Shown in pieces: positions 59,826 to 64,000 of a stretch of DNA of 64,000 bases (the first letter of the stretch is position 1; the number at the start of each line of letters is the position of its first letter). Below the pieces are notes generated by a model, which was given only the letters and a program-made list of their open reading frames with translations, had not been told where the DNA came from and did not search any database. The stretch is taken from assembly GCF_025963695.1 (NCBI RefSeq), contig NZ_JAOQAH010000083.1:43862-107861 (forward strand), read 5' to 3'. The translations under genes and the position numbers were made by a program. This DNA is from Segetibacter sp. GTDB lineage: Bacteria > Bacteroidota > Bacteroidia > Chitinophagales > Chitinophagaceae.

Positions 59826-62129
59826 TTATATTCCTTTTACTTCTCCTTTTAAAGTAATGCCTTGCTTTACAACCTCCTCTTTTGAAGTTTTTGGTTCGCT
59901 GCTTTCGCCACCTTTTTCAACAGAGGTTAACATTTTTTCAATTGCTGTATCGTAAAGTTCCTTCCAATCGTCTATATGCCCCCAATATTCGCCTTCCATG
60001 TCAATGTTGTTTTCAGTAACGATGCCCAGATATTCATAGGCCACGTTGAGGGCTTTTAACTGCAACAAAAGTTCTTCAGCATTCTTAAGTGTGCAGCTTA
60101 CTACCACGCGGCTTTGTGCCTCACCAAACCAATAAGCATCTTTTCGAATGGTAGTTGCACTTTGCTGAACATCGAAACCTAAACGACGAGGAAAACCAGA
60201 TTCAAGAAGTGTTGTTATTAAACCTCCTTCACTTATATCATGTGCACTTTGTAATAATCTTTTCTTGATTAATTGTTTGACGGCTTGCTGTACTTCAAAT
60301 TCTTCTTCTATGTCAAAATGAGGTGCGGGTGAGTATTCTATCCCCTTTAGCTTGTGTAAATACTCGGAGCAGTTAATATCGTTTCGACTTTCTCCAATCA
60401 GGTAAATCACGTCACCTTGTTGCTTGAAGTCCATTGTCATTTTGTCGTCAAGGTCGTCGATCACTCCAACCATACCGATGGTAGGAGTGGGGTAAACTGC
60501 ACCGTCGGGGTTTTGATTATAGAAACTCACATTTCCACCGGTAACAGGGGTATCAAACCGCGTACAGGCTTCACCCATTCCTTTTACTGCATATACAAAT
60601 TGGTAATACACTTCAGGATCAAAGGGGTTACCGAAGTTGAGGCAGTTAGTTACACCAATGGGCTCACCACCTGAACAAACGATATTTCTTGCTGCTTCCG
60701 CTACAGCTATCATTCCTCCCTTGTAGGGATCTGCGAAGACGTAACGGCTGTTGCAGTCAACTGTAATAGCCAAGGCTTTGCCGGTGCCTTTTGCCAACAC
60801 TATAGATGCATCGCTGGGGGAATTTGTGCTAAGGTTAGCCGAGCCAACCATGCTGTCGTACTGGGTAGAAATCCATCTTTTGCTAGCTATGTTCGGAATT
60901 TGAATAAGCTTTTTAGCAACGGACTTTATATCTTCAGATGGAGTGATGCTATGGGGATCAAAGGCTTTTATTTTTTCGAAGTATGCAGGCTCTTTGTATT
61001 CGCGGTCGTTCTGGGGAGCACCACCGCCTAGCACCAGGCTGTTGGCATTTATCGACGCCTCTAATTCGCCATCCATATAGAATCGCAGTAAACCGGTATC
61101 CGTAACTTTTCCTATTTGTTCGCATGGGAGATCCCATTTCTCAAATATTTTTAATACACTTTCTTCCTTGCCTTTCTCGATTACTATCAGCATTCTTTCC
61201 TGGCTCTCACTTAGCAGGAGTTCCCATGCCTTCATATTCTTTTGACGGGTAGGAACGCGGCTTAAATCTATTTCCATACCTACACCACCCTTTGCACTCA
61301 TCTCTGCCGTGGAGCAAATGATGCCGGCGGCACCCATATCCTGCATACCCACAACAGCCCCTGTTTTAATTATTTCGAGGCAGGCTTCTAACAATTTTTT
61401 TTCCTGGAAAGGGTCGCCCACCTGAACTGCGGGTAATTCTTCCACGCTTTCGGCTGTTATATCTGCACTGGCAAATGAAGCTCCGCCCATTCCGTCTTTG
61501 CCCGTAGCGCTTCCTACAATAAACACAGGATTACCAATACCTTCGGCAGTAGCGCTAATTGTTTCACCGTTTTTCACGATGCCAACGCTCATTGCATTTA
61601 CTAAAGGATTGGTGTGATATCGCTCTTCAAAATATACTTCTCCTCCAACTGTCGGCACACCAAAACAGTTACCATAATGACCGATACCATGTACAACGCC
61701 TGCAACCAGGTGTTGTGTTTTTGCTTCGTTAAGGTTTCCAAATCTTAAACTGTTTAGAGATGCAATTGGTCTCGCACCCATTGTGAAAATATCCCGATGT
61801 ATTCCACCAACGCCCGTGGCCGCACCCTGAAAGGGTTCAATAGCGCTCGGATGATTGTGACTTTCAATTTTAAAAACAACACCAAAGCCGTTTCCAATAT
61901 CCATTAAGCCGGCATTCTCCTCACCGGCTTTTACCAACATTCTTTTACCATCCCTTGGAAGCGTTTTTAACCACTTGATTGAATTTTTATAACTGCAATG
62001 TTCACTCCACATTACACTGTAGGCACACAATTCTGTAAAGTTTGGGGTGCGCCCCATAACTTCTTTTATAAGTTCAAATTCTTCGTCCGTCAGGCGAAGT
62101 TGACGGGCAGTCTGTACGTTTATTTCCAT
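59826..62129 (-). CDS. purL: Phosphoribosylformylglycinamidine synthase subunit PurL
   Basis: PurL amidates FGAR to FGAM in purine synthesis, with PurS and PurQ as partners. The 767-residue protein has the small-PurL start LTDEEFELIKEVMGRTPNFTELCAYSVMWSEHCSYKNSIKWLK and the ATP/Mg site ENAGLMDIGNGFGVVFKIESHNHPSAIEPFQGAATGVGG. Two AIRS-type halves follow, and HDISEGGLITTLLESGF lies near the end. The last 30 residues (EKGGESSEPKTSKEEVVKQG and onward) extend past the usual end and are charged. hldD follows by 21 nt on the same strand. Confidence 0.96.
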   Translation of the reverse strand: MEINVQTARQLRLTDEEFELIKEVMGRTPNFTELCAYSVMWSEHCSYKNSIKWLKTLPRDGKRMLVKAGEENAGLMDIGNGFGVVFKIESHNHPSAIEPFQGAATGVGGIHRDIFTMGARPIASLNSLRFGNLNEAKTQHLVAGVVHGIGHYGNCFGVPTVGGEVYFEERYHTNPLVNAMSVGIVKNGETISATAEGIGNPVFIVGSATGKDGMGGASFASADITAESVEELPAVQVGDPFQEKKLLEACLEIIKTGAVVGMQDMGAAGIICSTAEMSAKGGVGMEIDLSRVPTRQKNMKAWELLLSESQERMLIVIEKGKEESVLKIFEKWDLPCEQIGKVTDTGLLRFYMDGELEASINANSLVLGGGAPQNDREYKEPAYFEKIKAFDPHSITPSEDIKSVAKKLIQIPNIASKRWISTQYDSMVGSANLSTNSPSDASIVLAKGTGKALAITVDCNSRYVFADPYKGGMIAVAEAARNIVCSGGEPIGVTNCLNFGNPFDPEVYYQFVYAVKGMGEACTRFDTPVTGGNVSFYNQNPDGAVYPTPTIGMVGVIDDLDDKMTMDFKQQGDVIYLIGESRNDINCSEYLHKLKGIEYSPAPHFDIEEEFEVQQAVKQLIKKRLLQSAHDISEGGLITTLLESGFPRRLGFDVQQSATTIRKDAYWFGEAQSRVVVSCTLKNAEELLLQLKALNVAYEYLGIVTENNIDMEGEYWGHIDDWKELYDTAIEKMLTSVEKGGESSEPKTSKEEVVKQGITLKGEVKGI

Positions 62130-62189
62130 AGCTGTGCGAAGGTAAGAAAGTGGGGCAAGCGGGCAAGAGTAGTTTTTTGAAAAAGAAAA

Positions 62190-62215
62190 GCCTTTGCAAT
62201 TGAAGTTGCAAAGGC
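62190..62215 (-). terminator. Terminator of the M56/TonB gene
   Basis: A perfect 10-bp stem, GCCTTTGCAA/TTGCAAAGGC, with a 6-nt loop is followed on the minus strand by TTTTCTTTTTC, 33 nt past the stop at 62249. Confidence 0.9.
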
Positions 62216-62248
62216 CAGGTAAATTGAAAAATTAGTAAGAAGAATGTT

Positions 62249-64000
62249 CTATGATTTTTGAGGTAATTCAAAAGTTACCTGCTGCTGAACCTGGACCGGT
62301 ACTTTATGGCCGTTTTGCACACCCGGCTTCCATTCTCCGGAATTAATAAGTAGCCTGATTGCTTCTTCTTCCAATCCCTGCCCTTTAGAGCTTAATTTTT
62401 TAAAATCAGTTAATTTGCCTTCTTCGTTTACGATGAATTGAATTAATACAGCTCCCTGAACTTTCTTCTGCAAAGCTTCTTTGGGATATTGGATGTTGGT
62501 GTTGATATATTCAGCAAAGGCTGCCATACCGTTAGGGTAATAAGGAGGATTTTCAACTACTGTAAAAACCTTTGAATATGCTGGCCGTACTTCCTTAACC
62601 TCACCTTCATGTTTTGTTGTTATTTCAATTACTCCATATTTTCCTTTTTCGCCGTATTTGTTTTTAGTGGATGCATCTTTTAGTACATTTATTTCTTGTA
62701 CCTGGTCGGGTTGCAGCCCATGCTTTTCAAATTCCTCCCAGGTCATTTCTTTGCCATTTAGAACAACAAGTGTTTTTTTCTCGGGATCTCTGGAAGTAAT
62801 TGTAACAGCTGCAGGAATTGTAGATTCATTACCAGCAGAGTCTCTAAACGTAACATTCACAACTTTCGTTTCTCTGCCTTTCTTTTTTGTCGTATCCTGA
62901 AAATTTGCATCAATTGAATTTTTAGAAGGTTGTTTAGCTTTAATTAAATCAAGAGGATCTATATAAACAAGTGCTCCTGCGTCAGTCATTACGAAGTTCA
63001 CTGCCTGTCTTACCTTCGACTCTATCAAAAGCCCATCTTTTTTTGCCGGCTCCCACTTTGGGCCTTTTTTAATCAATGATATGGCTTCTTCCTCCGTTCC
63101 ATATCCGGTCTTTGTTTCTGCTATAACGTTTGAGATGCTTCCATCGGCATTAACAGTAAATACAATTACCGCAGCATATTTTCCAACAGGCGCTTTATTT
63201 TCTTTTAAAATATTTAAATTCAAATTTCTTTCAAGGTATCTTCTCCAACTTACCATTCCACCCGGAAATTGAGCAGGCGTTTCATTTTCCGGATTGGAAA
63301 ATGAAGCAGCTGCTGACTGTTTGTGCCGCCAATTCACTCCTTTTTCTTTATACCCGAAAGCAAATAATAATAATACTACAGTTAATAAAGGCAGTATCAT
63401 TAGCCTGCGCAAGTAGGAATACCGGGGATTGAGGTTTGTGGTGAGCATAATTAATCGTCTTTTTATTGGTGAATGAAAAAATGAATTGGTAAGCATGCCC
63501 GACTGTGCCGGGAAAGCAGTTTTTAAAAGCATTTGAGCAAAAGCTGAAGTATCGCCGTTACCAATTGCTTTCTTATCGGCAATAAATTCGTGTATCATAT
63601 TTAGCTCTTTACGAATAAGCCACATAAACGGATTATACCAGCTAACGATAAGCAGGATGCTTATGAATATTTTGTCAACAGAATGGTTTTCCTGCACATG
63701 AGTAAGCTCGTGCTTAAGTATTTGTTCACCTTCGCAGGAGTTAAGATCAATCTGTTCGTTCCAGAAAATATATTTAAAAAATGAAAATGGTGTGCCTTTG
63801 GCATTGGTAAAAACAAACTGTATGTCGTTCCATTTTTTGGTAGGGTTACTGCTGATGAGTCGCTTTATATTTACGATAGCTACTAGCAGTTGGGTTAAAA
63901 ATACCAGGGAGACGAAAACCGTAGCCAGCATAACTGCTATGGTCCAATCCCATGTAAGTTGATTCGCCTGCGCCACGTAGCGGTCTCCTGTTGCTACTAC
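62249..64000 (-). CDS. M56 (BlaR1-like) peptidase fused to TonB C-terminal domains (cut by window edge)
   Basis: The frame is open to the last base, so the N-terminal membrane part is incomplete. The visible part has a membrane helix, the M56 motif KHELTHVQENHS (HExxH) and second-site MIHEFIADKKAI, then another membrane helix (MILPLLTVVLLLFAFGY). Two TonB C-terminal-like domains follow (YAAVIVFTVNADGSISNVIAE and VQGAVLIQFIVNEEGKLTDFK). Between them lies a TonB-receptor-plug-like segment (VVLNGKEMTWEEFEKHG, VLKDASTKNKYGEKGKYGVIEITTK). The family is a Bacteroidota speciality, often paired with a BlaI-type repressor. That partner would lie beyond the window. Confidence 0.88.
   Translation of the reverse strand, partial: VVATGDRYVAQANQLTWDWTIAVMLATVFVSLVFLTQLLVAIVNIKRLISSNPTKKWNDIQFVFTNAKGTPFSFFKYIFWNEQIDLNSCEGEQILKHELTHVQENHSVDKIFISILLIVSWYNPFMWLIRKELNMIHEFIADKKAIGNGDTSAFAQMLLKTAFPAQSGMLTNSFFHSPIKRRLIMLTTNLNPRYSYLRRLMILPLLTVVLLLFAFGYKEKGVNWRHKQSAAASFSNPENETPAQFPGGMVSWRRYLERNLNLNILKENKAPVGKYAAVIVFTVNADGSISNVIAETKTGYGTEEEAISLIKKGPKWEPAKKDGLLIESKVRQAVNFVMTDAGALVYIDPLDLIKAKQPSKNSIDANFQDTTKKKGRETKVVNVTFRDSAGNESTIPAAVTITSRDPEKKTLVVLNGKEMTWEEFEKHGLQPDQVQEINVLKDASTKNKYGEKGKYGVIEITTKHEGEVKEVRPAYSKVFTVVENPPYYPNGMAAFAEYINTNIQYPKEALQKKVQGAVLIQFIVNEEGKLTDFKKLSSKGQGLEEEAIRLLINSGEWKPGVQNGHKVPVQVQQQVTFELPQKS

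Overview
The window is a 64-kb piece of an AT-rich chromosome of the phylum Bacteroidota, most likely from the Chitinophagaceae or close relatives. This rests on recognisable Bacteroidota families (DUF4290, DUF2911, TIGR02757, HSDL2-like SDR, a GGGP synthase homologue, M56 peptidase fused to TonB domains), on promoters matching the Bacteroidota -7 box TAnnTTTG, and on A-rich leaders in place of clear Shine-Dalgarno sites. I found no rRNA, tRNA, CRISPR array, prophage or complete insertion sequence. Both edges cut genes: frr on the left and an M56/TonB-type gene on the right.

Layout. 1-8 kb: frr, scpA, dxs, a LytS/LytTR two-component pair, a secreted M28 peptidase and a GGGP synthase homologue. 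8-15 kb: a large B12-dependent ribonucleotide reductase, small genes, and a DUF4142 protein interrupted by a 99-nt tandem repeat and followed by a 63-bp palindrome. 15-27 kb: an ABC exporter, a secreted protein with a clan-CD-protease-like C-terminus, an OmpR-type two-component pair, a DUF885 lipoprotein, DUF4290, murA (Asp in place of the fosfomycin-target Cys) and a YihY/BrkB membrane protein. 27-40 kb: gmk, asnB, a trans-sulfuration enzyme, a neuB-neuC-neuA nonulosonic (sialic-type) acid cassette, a sterol-desaturase-family protein and lysS. 40-46 kb: SDR, DUF2911, AcpH-like, three paralogous small secreted PepSY-like proteins with matching promoters, and a deoxyhypusine-synthase-like protein. 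46-64 kb, all on the minus strand: Uma2, a zinc-ribbon/CPBP membrane pair, M28, rpiB, tatC, a multi-PAS kinase with a receiver-kinase partner, a CNNM/CBS protein, proC with a dead toxin-antitoxin pair in its leader, hldD, purL and the M56 gene.

The most notable signal is not a gene. A short sequence with core GTACAAGAGTGCGACGCAAC, or a close variant, occurs at least 15 times, always between genes and in both orientations. Most copies continue into a CCGGT-like box and an A-run about 40 nt further on. Two regions (57305-57487 and about 50828-51032) hold two copies head-to-head. In the first of these the outer ends form a perfect 14-bp inverted repeat, so the family looks like a miniature inverted-repeat element about 180-205 bp long, of which most other copies are half-elements. 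Many copies abut stop codons, and two place their A-run just upstream of the asnB and neuB start codons. A second, REP-like hairpin family lies at 37.69-37.88 kb, and a third palindromic insert appears to have become the N-terminus of hldD.
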